The notes beneath the pieces were generated by a model. That model saw only the letters and a program-made list of their open reading frames with translations, did no database searches and was not told the DNA's origin. Shown here one piece after another: positions 15,186 to 30,387 of a stretch of DNA of 36,852 nucleotides. Numbering within the stretch: position 1 is the stretch's first letter; the number at the start of each line of letters is the position of its first letter. The stretch spans positions 1-36,852 of the forward strand of contig NZ_VWXX01000040.1 in NCBI RefSeq assembly GCF_008632335.1, in the 5' to 3' direction. Both the position numbers and the translations under genes were made by a program. The stretch is from Thiohalocapsa marina. Its GTDB lineage: Bacteria > Pseudomonadota > Gammaproteobacteria > Chromatiales > Chromatiaceae.

Positions 15186-16109
15186 TTACAGGGGCGCCGA
15201 TCCGGCCAGTGCCGCACGCACGGCAAAGGCGCTGATCATCATGCCACTGACATAGACCGAGACGCCCAGGGCGCTGAGCCAGGTGGCCCGTTCGATGGGG
15301 TTCTGCAGGAACCGGACCATCAGCGTGGCCTGCACCATGACCAGTGCGGCAACGGCCGCGGCGTGCACGGGCTGGACCCAGGCGAACAGGAGCCCTACCA
15401 CCACAAGCTGCGGCACGATCATGACCACGCAGGCGGTCCAGGCGGCGCCCTGCACCCCGAGCTGCACCGGCAGCGTGCGCACGCCCATCTGCTTGTCGCC
15501 CTCGATGGCCTTGAAGTCGTTCAGGGTCATGATGCCGTGGGCACCCAGACCATACAACAGCGCCAGCGCCAGGATCTCCCAGGCCGGCATCTGTCCGCCG
15601 ATCATCACGGCGGCGCCGGTGATCCAGGCCAGGCTCTCGTAGGAGAAGCCCACCGCGGCGTTGCCCAGCCAGCCGTTCTGTTTCAGTCGCAGGGGTGGCG
15701 CGCTGTAGATCCAGGCGAAGATCAGGCCGATTACGGTCGCGCCCAGCACCCAGGGGCCAAGGACCGCACCCAGGGCCAGTGACAGCAGCGTGCCGGTGAC
15801 GGCGATGTAGAAGCCCCAGCGACCCGGCAGCCGGCCCGACGGGATCGGGCGGTCGGGCTCGTTGATGGCGTCCACATGGCGGTCATACCAGTCGTTGACG
15901 GCCTGGCTGGTGGCGCAGACCAGTGGACCGGTCAGCACCACGCCGGCGAGCAGGAACAGCCAGTTCTCCAGCACCGCGGCACCGGAGGAGACGACGCCGC
16001 AGGTGAAGGCCCACATGGGCGGGAACCAGGTAATCGGATGCAGGACCTCCAGCATCGCCGCGGGCTGGGGCCGTGTCGCTGCCGGGGTGATCGAAGCCGT
16101 TTCTGTCAT
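15186..16109 (-). CDS. bchG: Bacteriochlorophyll synthase (esterase-type UbiA prenyltransferase)
   Basis: A 307-residue integral membrane enzyme that joins geranylgeranyl diphosphate to bacteriochlorophyllide. Seen: LHPITWFPPMWAFTCGVVSSG, the prenyl-diphosphate motif NDWYDRHVDAINEPDRPIPSG near residue 75, the second Asp-rich motif LNDFKAIEGDKQMGVRTLPV, and about eight hydrophobic helices. ATG at 16107-16109 (MTETASI) is preferred for length, with a poor ribosome site; an upstream ATG at 16196 gives an unusual 29-residue extension. First gene of bchG-bchP-orf428; bchP follows after 174 bp. Confidence 0.96.
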   Translation of the reverse strand: MTETASITPAATRPQPAAMLEVLHPITWFPPMWAFTCGVVSSGAAVLENWLFLLAGVVLTGPLVCATSQAVNDWYDRHVDAINEPDRPIPSGRLPGRWGFYIAVTGTLLSLALGAVLGPWVLGATVIGLIFAWIYSAPPLRLKQNGWLGNAAVGFSYESLAWITGAAVMIGGQMPAWEILALALLYGLGAHGIMTLNDFKAIEGDKQMGVRTLPVQLGVQGAAWTACVVMIVPQLVVVGLLFAWVQPVHAAAVAALVMVQATLMVRFLQNPIERATWLSALGVSVYVSGMMISAFAVRAALAGSAPL

Positions 16110-16163
16110 ATGCGGTGCCAAGTCTCGAAAAGCGCTCTCGGAATCAGGTCTCGGGGTCAGGCC

Positions 16164-16269
16164 TGTGTCACATGCATCGGCTGGCGGCGCTGACACAAGC
16201 AGCGTCGCCCGGGTGATGGTGGCGGCTAATGGTAAGGCGAACGCGAGGGTGAATGGTAGACGAATGGTA
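16164..16269 (-). promoter_or_regulatory. Inverted repeat and direct repeats upstream of bchG
   Basis: TGTGTCA (16164-16170) and TGACACA (16191-16197) form a perfect 7-bp inverted repeat with a 20-bp gap. AATGGTA occurs three times at 16228, 16252 and 16263, the last two 11 bp apart (about one helix turn). Both sit in the 174-bp gap between ppsR and bchG. No TGT-N12-ACA box is present. They may control bchG; no promoter was recognised. Confidence 0.4.
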
Positions 16270-16283
16270 AAGGTGCAGGTCCG

Positions 16284-17705
16284 TCATTCGGCCTCGGCCT
16301 CGGCGCCCGGCTCGGTGAGGCCATAGCGGCGCAACTTCACATACAGGCTCTGCCGGCTCAGCCCGAGCAGTTCCGCCGCGGAGGCGCGATTGTCGCCAGT
16401 GAGTTCCAGCGCCGCCTCGATGCACAGCCGCTCGATCATGTCGGTGGACTCCCGCACCACCTCCTTCAGCGGCACACGGCCGACCAGTTCCGACAGATGC
16501 TCGATGGAGCGGGGCAGGGCGCCCTCGCTGCGGGTATCCGGCGACACGCGCCGATCGACGTTGCGAATGATGAAGCCCAGGCTGGGCTGGTCGCCGTTGG
16601 GCACTGACACCGCGGAGATCTCGACCTCGCTGCTGGAGCCGAACTCCGAGCGGATGGTGGTTGCGAACAGCCGCACGGCCTCATGTTGCCGCAGGTTGGC
16701 AATGAGCACATTGAGATCGACGCCGGGTCGTCCGAGCCAGCGATCCAGTGATTCGCCGCGGATCTGGTCCTCGCTGGTGGCCTGGGCGAGTTCGAGGAAG
16801 GCGGCGTTGGCACTGAGGATGCGGCCGTCCTGGGATGTCAGCACGATGCCGTCCGGCGCCCGGTCGACGATCCTGGCCAGCCGCGAGTGTGGCTTCGTGG
16901 GCCCCTCGTTGTCGCCGCGGCTCGAGATCGGCGACAGGCGCAGCAGGATCAGCGAGGCGTTTTCTTGGCGCACCGGTGCCGCGGAGACCTGGAACTCCGC
17001 GCCACTGCGCAGGCGCGCGCGGATGTCGTTGGCGCGTCCGGCGGCGCGAACGCCGGCGACCAGCGACTGGATGGCGCGGGCGCCCGGCTCGTCGAAGCCC
17101 TCGGTGAACCCGCGTCCCACCAGGCGCCGGGCGTCTGCCGCCAGCAGCACCGCGGCGGCGGGATTGGCCTCGACCACCTTGCCGGTGTCCGGGTCGACGA
17201 TGACGATGGCGTCGGAGGCGGAGCGGAACAGCAGCCGGTAGCGGGTCTCGAGCTGGCGCAGTCGCCAGTAGTCCCGCTCCAGCGACTGCTGCGCATCCAC
17301 CAGGCGCTGCTGCAGTGCCGCGATGCCTTGCAGGCTGCGCCCGACGGCGATCAGTTGCGGCCGGTCGCCGAGTCGGGTGGCCAGATAGCGCACCGGCAGA
17401 TCGGCGCCGTTGACCGACGGATGGTCGACCTGCCGCCAGTTGTTGGCGGCGGCGTCGGACAGGGCGTCGGCGATCAGGGCCTCGATCCGGGGCCGGCTCT
17501 CCGGCGTGACGGTGTCGCCCCAGCGGCGCCCGATCCAGTCGTCGGCGATGTCCGCGGACAGCTCGTCGCTGCCGAAGGCGAGGTCCAGGATGGTGCCTTC
17601 CGTGTCCAGCACCAGCGCGATGTCGGACGCGGATGCGATTAGATACGCAAGCGTCTCGTGGTTGACGTCGCCGAGGGCCGCCTGAGGTGCGTCGAAGGGT
17701 TTCAC
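16284..17705 (-). CDS. ppsR: PpsR/CrtJ-type repressor of photosynthesis genes
   Basis: A 473-residue transcription factor that represses bch, crt and puc genes under oxidising conditions in Rhodobacter. Domains in order: N-terminal PAS region (LIASASDIALVLDTEGTILD), a Q-linker-like coiled helix, a second PAS (RSASDAIVIVDPDTGKVVEANP), a third PAS (RAPDGIVLTSQDGRILSANAAF), and a Fis-type helix-turn-helix (ASAAELLGLSRQSLYVKLRR). Start GTG at 17703-17705 (VKPFDAPQAALGD) matches the family start; the frame stays open to 17885 but that extension looks unlike protein. Odd: the only cysteine is Cys428 in the HTH; the partner of Rhodobacter Cys251 is absent. No ppaA/aerR neighbour. Confidence 0.95.
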   Translation of the reverse strand: MKPFDAPQAALGDVNHETLAYLIASASDIALVLDTEGTILDLAFGSDELSADIADDWIGRRWGDTVTPESRPRIEALIADALSDAAANNWRQVDHPSVNGADLPVRYLATRLGDRPQLIAVGRSLQGIAALQQRLVDAQQSLERDYWRLRQLETRYRLLFRSASDAIVIVDPDTGKVVEANPAAAVLLAADARRLVGRGFTEGFDEPGARAIQSLVAGVRAAGRANDIRARLRSGAEFQVSAAPVRQENASLILLRLSPISSRGDNEGPTKPHSRLARIVDRAPDGIVLTSQDGRILSANAAFLELAQATSEDQIRGESLDRWLGRPGVDLNVLIANLRQHEAVRLFATTIRSEFGSSSEVEISAVSVPNGDQPSLGFIIRNVDRRVSPDTRSEGALPRSIEHLSELVGRVPLKEVVRESTDMIERLCIEAALELTGDNRASAAELLGLSRQSLYVKLRRYGLTEPGAEAEAE

Positions 17706-17886
17706 GAAGCTGCCAACTGATCCAACCAACACATCGTAGACCCGGGATCTGTGGTGCCGAGACTGGCCCGGGGGGATGCGGGATGGCGTGAGCACCGCGC
17801 TGGCGGTCTGATCCCGATCCGCTTCGCGATAACGCGTCGGCGGCGGACGGTCCGCGCCTCCCGAATGACCTTTTGTTCTCCCCACT

Positions 17887-17965
17887 AGTTTGGCGTGCTG
17901 GCGGGGAATGTCAAGTTTACTTTACGTTAAGTAGAGTTGACAGAGGTCGTAAAGCGGTCTAGATT
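17887..17965. promoter_or_regulatory. Divergent ppsR-bchF promoters within a 34-bp palindrome
   Basis: TGTCAA (17909-17914) and TTGACA (17937-17942) are perfect inverted ends of a 34-bp region with further symmetry inside (TTTACTT / AAGTAGA around ACGTT). Each end is a -35 box: rightward TTGACA pairs with TAGATT at 17960-17965 (17 bp), giving bchF a ~37-nt leader; leftward TTGACA pairs with a weak CAAACT at 17892-17887 (16 bp) for ppsR. Two one-mismatch PpsR-like boxes, TGT-N12-ACG and CGT-N12-ACA, lie mirror-wise and overlap by 2 bp. This fits joint control of ppsR and the bch-puh operon. The rest of gap 17706-18008 shows nothing. Confidence 0.7.
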
Positions 17966-18008
17966 CTGGATTATGCGGAGCGCCCGATCAGCGAGAGGGG
18001 AGAAAGTA

Positions 18009-19845
<1,837 letters not shown>

Positions 19846-19868
19846 AGACCCTCTGAGCCGCTTGACAT

Positions 19869-21414
19869 ATGCAACTGACGGTCTGGACATACGAAGGCCC
19901 TCCGCACATCGGCGCAATGCGTGTCGCGGCATCCATGCGCGATGTGCATTGCGTGCTGCACGCCCCCCAGGGCGACACCTACGCCGATCTGCTGTTCACC
20001 ATGATTGCGCGCAGCGCGAAGCGCCCGCCGGTCACATATACCACCTTCCAGGCCCGGGATCTGGGCGGTGACACCGCCGAACTGGTGCGCAAGACGCTGC
20101 AGGACACCGTGCAGCGCTTCAAGCCGCGCGCGCTGCTGGTGGGCGAGGCCTGCACTGCGGAGCTGATCCAGGACCAGCCGGGGGCGATGGCCGAGGGCAT
20201 GGGCTTCGACATCCCGGTGGTGCCGCTGGAACTGCCCGCCTTCACCCGCAAGGAAAACTGGGGCGCCAGCGAGACCTTCTTCTCGCTGGTGCGCGCGCTG
20301 CTGCGCGGTCACAAGCCGGCGGAGCGGCCGGCCATGACGGGCCGGCGCCCACGCGCCAACCTGCTCGGGCCGACCATGCTCGGCTTTCGCTGTCGCGACG
20401 ACGTTACCGAGGTCACCCGCCTGCTGGCGTCGGTCGGGGTCGACGTCAACGTGGTGGCACCCGCCGGCGCCGCCCCCGAAGACCTGCTGCGCCTGCCGGA
20501 GGCGGACTTCAACGTCTGCCTGTACCCGGAGGTGGCCTACAGTACCTGCGCCTGGCTGGAGCGCATGTTCCAGCAGCCCACGGTGAAGACGGTGCCCATC
20601 GGCGTCGGCGCCAGCCGCGATTTCCTGCTCGAGGTCGGCCAGGTGGCCGGCATCGACCCCGCGCCGGCCATCGCCGCAGCCCAGACACGGCTGCCGTGGT
20701 ACTCGCGATCGGTGGATTCCACCTATCTCACCGGCAAACGGGTGTTCATCTTCGGCGATGCCACTCACGTTATCGCCGCCGCCCGGGTCGCCACCGAGGA
20801 GCTCGGCTTCGAGGTGGTCGGCCTCGGCAGCTACAGCCGCGAGTTCGCCCGCGAGCTGCGCGCCGCGGCGGAGGGCTATGGCGTCGAGGCGCTGATCACC
20901 GACGACTATCTGCAGGTCGAGGCCCGGGTGCTGGAACTGGCGCCCGAGCTGGTGCTGGGCACACAGATGGAACGCCACATCGCCAAGCGCGCGGGAATCC
21001 CCTGCGCGGTGATCTCGGCGCCTGTGCATGTGCAGGATTTCCCGGCGCGCTATGCCCCGCAAATGGGGTTCGAGGGCGCCAATGTGATCTTCGATACCTG
21101 GGTCCATCCGCTGATGATGGGTCTCGAGGAGCACTTGATCACGATGTTCCGCGAGGACATCGAATTCAACGACGAGGCTGCACCGTCGCATCTGGGGCCT
21201 GCCGCAAGGCAGGGCGGTGCACAAACCAGGGCTGAACCGGCTGCCGATGATGATGCCGAAGGCGCCGGCGCGGACGATGCGATCATCTGGGACAGCGATG
21301 CCGAAAAGGAGTTGCGCAAGATCCCGTTCTTCGTTCGTGGCAAGGCCCGCCGCAACACAGAGCGCTTCGCCCGGGAGAGGGGCGTCGCGACGATCACGGT
21401 CGAGACACTTTACG

Positions 21415-21440
<26 letters not shown>
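19869..21440 (+). CDS. bchB: Light-independent protochlorophyllide reductase subunit B
   Basis: A 523-residue partner of BchN. Seen: Asp36 (QGDTYADL), the unusual Asp ligand of the NB cluster, Cys95 (GEACTAEL), and Asp283 ([13 protein letters not shown]), matching the catalytic Asp274 of Rhodobacter. A flexible acidic linker ([16 protein letters not shown]) leads to the C-terminal PCP_red domain ([20 protein letters not shown]). ATG 19869 starts 23 bp after bchN without a clear Shine-Dalgarno. The last 26 bp overlap bchH. Confidence 0.98.
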
Positions 21441-26179
<4,739 letters not shown>

Positions 26180-26180
<1 letters not shown>

Positions 26181-26986
26181 TGGCAGCGATAGAGCGGGAT
26201 CCCTCGACCATGCCGGACAACACGCCGGTCACCTCCCAGGCGACCGCCCCGGTTGCTGCCGGGCAGACGTCCACGGCTGGTTCTTCGTACCAGCAGCGGC
26301 GCAATCAGATCGAGGCCTACTTCGATCGGACCGCGGCGGACGCTTGGAAGCGCCTCACCTCCGATGCGCCGGTCAGCGGCATCCGCGCAACGGTGCGCGA
26401 GGGTCGCGACCGCATGCGCGCCACCCTGCTCGGCTGGCTGCCCGCCGACCTGAGCGGATGTCGGCTGCTGGACGCCGGCTGCGGCACCGGCATGCTGGCA
26501 CTGGAGGCGGCCCGGCGCGGCGCCCAGGTGTACGCAGTGGACCTGTCGCCTACCCTGATCGCCAACGCCCGTGAGCGGCTGCCCGCCGAGCTGGCGGGGC
26601 AGGTCGAGTTCGCCGTCGGCGACATGATGACGCGCAGCCCGGACGAGACCGGGCCCGGCGCCTTCGATTTCGTGGTGTCCATGGACAGCATCATCCACTA
26701 CGAGCTGGATGATGCCCTCGGTGTGCTGGCGGGCCTTGCCGAGCGCGCCCGCGAGCAGGTGCTGTTCACCTTCGCGCCGCGCACCCCGGCCCTGGCGGCG
26801 ATGCATGCGGTGGGCAAGCTGTTCCCGCGCGGCGATCGCTCCCCGGCCATCGTGCCGGTGGCAGAACGCGCCATGCGCCAGGGCATCGGCTCCGGGGCGG
26901 CCTTTGCCGGCTGGCAGGTCGGCCGCACCCAGCGCATCGCCCGCGGCTTCTACACCTCACAGGCCATGGAGCTGAAACGCCTGTGA
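26180..26986 (+). CDS. bchM: Mg-protoporphyrin IX methyltransferase
   Basis: A 268-residue SAM-dependent methyltransferase that esterifies the C13 propionate of Mg-protoporphyrin IX. Seen: YFDRTAADAWKRLTSDAPVSG typical of BchM, SAM motif I LLDAGCGTGMLALEAARRG near residue 93, VYAVDLSPTLI and SMDSIIHYE. ATG 26180 shares its A with the bchL TGA (TGATG coupling). The first ~38 residues are Ala/Thr/Pro-rich and not conserved; ATG 26210 is an alternative start. Sits between bchL and lhaA as in Rhodobacter. Confidence 0.96.
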
Positions 26987-28434
26987 ACGCCGGCCTCAGC
27001 GAACTCAAGCAGGTGTGGTTCCGGGACATCCTGCCCCGTGTCCTGCCGTTCGCTGATGCGGCCAGTGTCGAACTGCCGCTGAACCGGCTGTTGCGTCTGG
27101 CCCTGTTCCAGGGCTCCGTCGGCATGACCATGGTGCTGCTGTACGGCACGCTGAACCGGGTCATGGTGGTGGAGATGGGCGTGCCGGCCTGGCTGGTGGC
27201 GACCATGGTCGCGCTGCCGGTGCTGTTCGCACCGGTGCGGGCCTTGATCGGCTTCCGCTCGGACGTGCATCGTTCCGCCTTCGGCCTGCGCCGGGTGCCA
27301 TACATCTGGTTCGGCAGCCTGCTGCAATTCGGTGGCCTCGCGGTGATGCCGTTCGCGCTGCTGCTGCTGGCCGAGGGCGGCAATGTGCATCCGGTGGTGG
27401 GCCAACTCGGCGCGGCGGTGGCCTTCCTGCTGGCCGGCGCCGGCCTGCACACCACCCAGACGGCGGGGCTTGCGCTGGCCACGGATATCGCCCCCCGGGC
27501 CAGCCGGCCGCGGGTGGTGGCCTTGCTGTTCGTCGCGCTCCAGCTCAGCATGCTCGGCAGCGCGCTGGTGTTCGGGCTGCTGCTGGCCGAGTTCAGCCAG
27601 ATGCGACTGATCCAGGTCATCCAGGGCGCCGCGGTGGCGGTCATCGTGCTGAACGTGGTGGCCTTGTGGAAACAGGAGGCGGTGGATCGCGAGCGCGCGG
27701 CGCAGTGCCGGCGTGACCGCGAGGCGGGCAAGCCGTTGCCGCCCTTCGGTGCCGCCTGGCGGGCCCTGGTGCGGTCCGGTCGCTCGAAGCGGCTGCTGCT
27801 GGCCCTGGGTCTCGGTACCGCCGGCTTCACCATGCAGGAGATCCTGCTGGAGCCCTACGGTGCACAGGTGCTGGATCTCAGTGTCGCTGAGACCACCCGG
27901 CTGACCGCCATCTGGGCCTTCGGCACCCTGGCGGCCTTCGCCCTGGCCGCACGCATGCTCACCCGGGGCATCGACACCTTCCGGCTGTCCGCCATCGGCG
28001 TGCTCATCGGCATCGTCGCCTTCACGGCGGTGATCTTTTCCGACCCGCTGGCGTCTTCCTGGCTGTTCCGCGGCGGCGCGCTGCTGATCGGCTTCGGCGG
28101 CGGTCTGTTCGCGGTCGGCACCCTCACCGCCGCCATGGACCTGGCCGAGGGCGGGCACAGCGGTCTGGCCCTGGGCGCCTGGGGCGCGGTCCAGGCCACC
28201 GCCTACGGCGTGGCCATCGCCCTGGGCGGGGCGTTGCGGGATCTGGTTTCGTTGCTGGCCAGCAACGGCCTGCTGGGCGACACCCTGATGGGGCCGTCGG
28301 TCGGCTACACCGTGGTCTACCATCTGGAGATCATTCTGTTGTTCGCTACCCTGATCGCAATCGGTCCGCTCGTCACCCACGGCGAAGGGCGCGTGCGGTC
28401 GTCATCGAGGTTCGGCATCGCCGAGCTGCCTTAG
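26983..28434 (+). CDS. lhaA: LH1 assembly protein LhaA (PucC family)
   Basis: A 483-residue, 12-helix MFS-fold protein needed for LH1 antenna assembly in Rhodobacter. Seen: GMTMVLLYGTLNRVMVVEMGV, RSAFGLRRVPYIWFG, TAGLALATDIAPRASRPRVV, MQEILLEPYGAQVLDLSV and GLALGAWGAVQATAYG. GTG start overlaps the bchM stop. Its position between bchM and puhA distinguishes it from the paralogue at 12262-13668, and it has an N-terminal extension (LKQVWFRDILPRVLPFAD). Confidence 0.95.
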   Translation: MNAGLSELKQVWFRDILPRVLPFADAASVELPLNRLLRLALFQGSVGMTMVLLYGTLNRVMVVEMGVPAWLVATMVALPVLFAPVRALIGFRSDVHRSAFGLRRVPYIWFGSLLQFGGLAVMPFALLLLAEGGNVHPVVGQLGAAVAFLLAGAGLHTTQTAGLALATDIAPRASRPRVVALLFVALQLSMLGSALVFGLLLAEFSQMRLIQVIQGAAVAVIVLNVVALWKQEAVDRERAAQCRRDREAGKPLPPFGAAWRALVRSGRSKRLLLALGLGTAGFTMQEILLEPYGAQVLDLSVAETTRLTAIWAFGTLAAFALAARMLTRGIDTFRLSAIGVLIGIVAFTAVIFSDPLASSWLFRGGALLIGFGGGLFAVGTLTAAMDLAEGGHSGLALGAWGAVQATAYGVAIALGGALRDLVSLLASNGLLGDTLMGPSVGYTVVYHLEIILLFATLIAIGPLVTHGEGRVRSSSRFGIAELP

Positions 28435-28460
28435 TCACCCAAGCCAACGGAGGTTGTCCC

Positions 28461-29234
28461 ATGCCTACTGGCGCCATTACCAACTACATCGACGTTGCCC
28501 AGCTTACCCTGTATGTGTTCTGGTTCTTCTTCTTCGCGCTGGTCTTCTGGATCCGCCGCGAGGACAAGCGCGAAGGCTATCCGGTGGAGTATCAGCGCAC
28601 CACCGGCGTGGCCAAGATGGAAGGCTTCCCCCCGCTGCCCAAGCCCAAGACCTTCATCCTGCCCCACACCGGCCGCAAGGTGGTGAAGCCGGGCCCCGAG
28701 CCAGCGCAGTACAAGCTGAATGCCGCGCCGATCGCGCCCTTCCCCGGTGCAGCCCTGGCCCCCATCGGCGACCCGATGCTGGCGGCCGTCGGTCCGGGTT
28801 CCTACGCCATCCGCGCCGAAGAGCCTGACCTGACCGACGAAGGCGAGCCCCGCATCGTGCCGCTGCGCGTGGCGACCCACTTCAGCGTTGCCGACAAGGA
28901 TCCGGACCCCCGCGGCATGCCGGTGGTGGGCTGCGACGGTGAGCAGGGCGGTGTCTGCAAGGAGCTGTGGATCGACCGTGCCGAGCCCTGCGTGCGCTAT
29001 CTCGAACTCGAGGCCGCCGGCGGCAAGCGTGTGCTGGTGCCCATGGCCCTGTCGCAGGTTCGGGCGAAGAAGGGCCTGATCGAGGTCCGCAGCCTGAAGG
29101 GCGAGCACTTCAAGAACGCCCCGACGCTGAAGAGCTATGACCAGATCACCCTGGCCGAGGAAGACAAGGTCGTGGCCTACTGCGGCGCCGGCCAGCTCTA
29201 CGCCACCCCGGATCGGGCGGAGCCCTATCTGTGA
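28461..29234 (+). CDS. puhA: Photosynthetic reaction centre H subunit
   Basis: A 257-residue H subunit, one N-terminal membrane helix (LTLYVFWFFFFALVFWI, residues 15-31) followed by RREDKREGYPVEY and a cytoplasmic PRC-barrel domain (PRGMPVVGCDG, LPHTGRKV). It caps the L/M core and shapes the proton path to QB. GGAGG lies 7 nt before ATG 28461, the strongest ribosome site in the operon, in line with a highly made protein. Stop and puhB start overlap as GTGA. Confidence 0.98.
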   Translation: MPTGAITNYIDVAQLTLYVFWFFFFALVFWIRREDKREGYPVEYQRTTGVAKMEGFPPLPKPKTFILPHTGRKVVKPGPEPAQYKLNAAPIAPFPGAALAPIGDPMLAAVGPGSYAIRAEEPDLTDEGEPRIVPLRVATHFSVADKDPDPRGMPVVGCDGEQGGVCKELWIDRAEPCVRYLELEAAGGKRVLVPMALSQVRAKKGLIEVRSLKGEHFKNAPTLKSYDQITLAEEDKVVAYCGAGQLYATPDRAEPYL

Positions 29235-29893
29235 GTGAGTTCAACTTCGAGCCGGTCCACGGCTTGCCGGAGAACCTCCCCGAAGGGGAGTCTCTCCGCT
29301 GGCAGGGGGCGCCCCATTGGGGCGCGCTCGCCTTGCGCGCATTTCATGTTCGCAAGGTCGCCATCTATTTCGGATTGCTGATCCTGTTTCGCATCGGCTT
29401 CGTGCTGAGCGCCGGCGAGCCCCTGTCCATCGCGGTGTTGTCCGGGCTCTGGCTGCTGGTGTTGTCGCTGATGGCGATCGGCATCCTGACCCTGATGGCG
29501 TGGCTGTACAGCCGCTCGACCGTATACAGCATCACCGACCGCCGGGTCGTGATCCGTTTCGGCGTCGCCCTGCCGATGGCGGTGAACATCCCCTTCAAGG
29601 CGATCGAGAGCGCCGGTCTGCGCAGTTATCCGGACGGATCGGGAGACATTCCGATGGTGCTCGGTGCGGATCACCGGGTCAATTTCATTATCATGTGGCC
29701 CAACGTCCGACCGTGGCGGTTCCTCAATGCCCAGCCAATGCTGCGCTGCATCCCGGATGCGGCCAAGGCCGCCGAGATCCTCGGTCAGGCACTGCGTACG
29801 GCCACGGTGGCAGCCGAGGACGAGGCCCGGTCGCAGACAGGCGAAGGGCGCGCTGATCCGCAGATGGATCCGGCTGCGGCCGCAAGCCGCTGA
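29231..29893 (+). CDS. puhB: Photosynthetic complex assembly protein PuhB
   Basis: A 220-residue membrane protein with a PH-like (DUF304/bPH_2) domain: LPEGESLRWQGAPHW, two or three helices between residues 45 and 95, then STVYSITDRRVVIRFGVALP. In Rhodobacter PuhB acts as an assembly factor for the reaction centre and LH1. GTG start overlaps the puhA stop. The last ~25 residues are low-complexity. Confidence 0.95.
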   Translation: MSEFNFEPVHGLPENLPEGESLRWQGAPHWGALALRAFHVRKVAIYFGLLILFRIGFVLSAGEPLSIAVLSGLWLLVLSLMAIGILTLMAWLYSRSTVYSITDRRVVIRFGVALPMAVNIPFKAIESAGLRSYPDGSGDIPMVLGADHRVNFIIMWPNVRPWRFLNAQPMLRCIPDAAKAAEILGQALRTATVAAEDEARSQTGEGRADPQMDPAAAASR

Positions 29894-29910
29894 ACCCTTG
29901 GGAGAGGTAG

Positions 29911-30375
29911 ATGAGTGACCCCTTCGAGGGACGGCCGTTCCCGCGCGAGGTGCTGATCGGGGCGGCCCTGCTGATCGGCTTCGTGATCGCGGCCACTGTC
30001 ATGGTCCGGCTCACGGGTGTTGGTGGTACCGAGATGCCGATCACGCCGGTGGTGGAGAGCCGCCAACTGGTCTTCATCGATAACGGCGACGGAACCACGA
30101 CGGTGCGGGTCCCGGACGAAGGCCGTGTGGCGGATCTGGAGTCGGGGGTGGACGGTTTCGTCCTCGGCGTCATGCGCGGCATGGTGCGGGAGCGCAATGC
30201 CTACGATGCCCCGCTGGACGCCCCCTACCTGCTGTCCCGACGCGAGGACGGCCGTCTGCTGTTCGAAGATCCGTCGACCGGACGCATCATCGACGTGCGC
30301 GCGTTTGGCCCGACCAACATGGAGTCCTTCGCCAGGCTCCTGCGCGGCGAGATCCATGCCGACCCGACACGCTGA
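29911..30375 (+). CDS. puhC: Photosynthetic complex assembly protein PuhC
   Basis: A 154-residue protein with one N-terminal helix (LIGAALLIGFVIAATVMV) and a periplasmic-type domain: RQLVFIDNGDGTTTVR, FVLGVMRGMVRERN, GRIIDVRAFGPTNMESFARLL. PuhC aids core complex assembly in Rhodobacter. GGGAGAGG precedes ATG 29911. No acsF lies between it and puhE, unlike many aerobic phototrophs. Confidence 0.94.
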   Translation: MSDPFEGRPFPREVLIGAALLIGFVIAATVMVRLTGVGGTEMPITPVVESRQLVFIDNGDGTTTVRVPDEGRVADLESGVDGFVLGVMRGMVRERNAYDAPLDAPYLLSRREDGRLLFEDPSTGRIIDVRAFGPTNMESFARLLRGEIHADPTR

Positions 30376-30387
30376 ACCGGCCCGCCG

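Noticed and set aside
16110-16196. N-terminal extension of BchG from an upstream ATG
   Set aside because: The 29 extra residues are not family-like and would run into the inverted repeat TGACACA; the 16109 start gives normal length.
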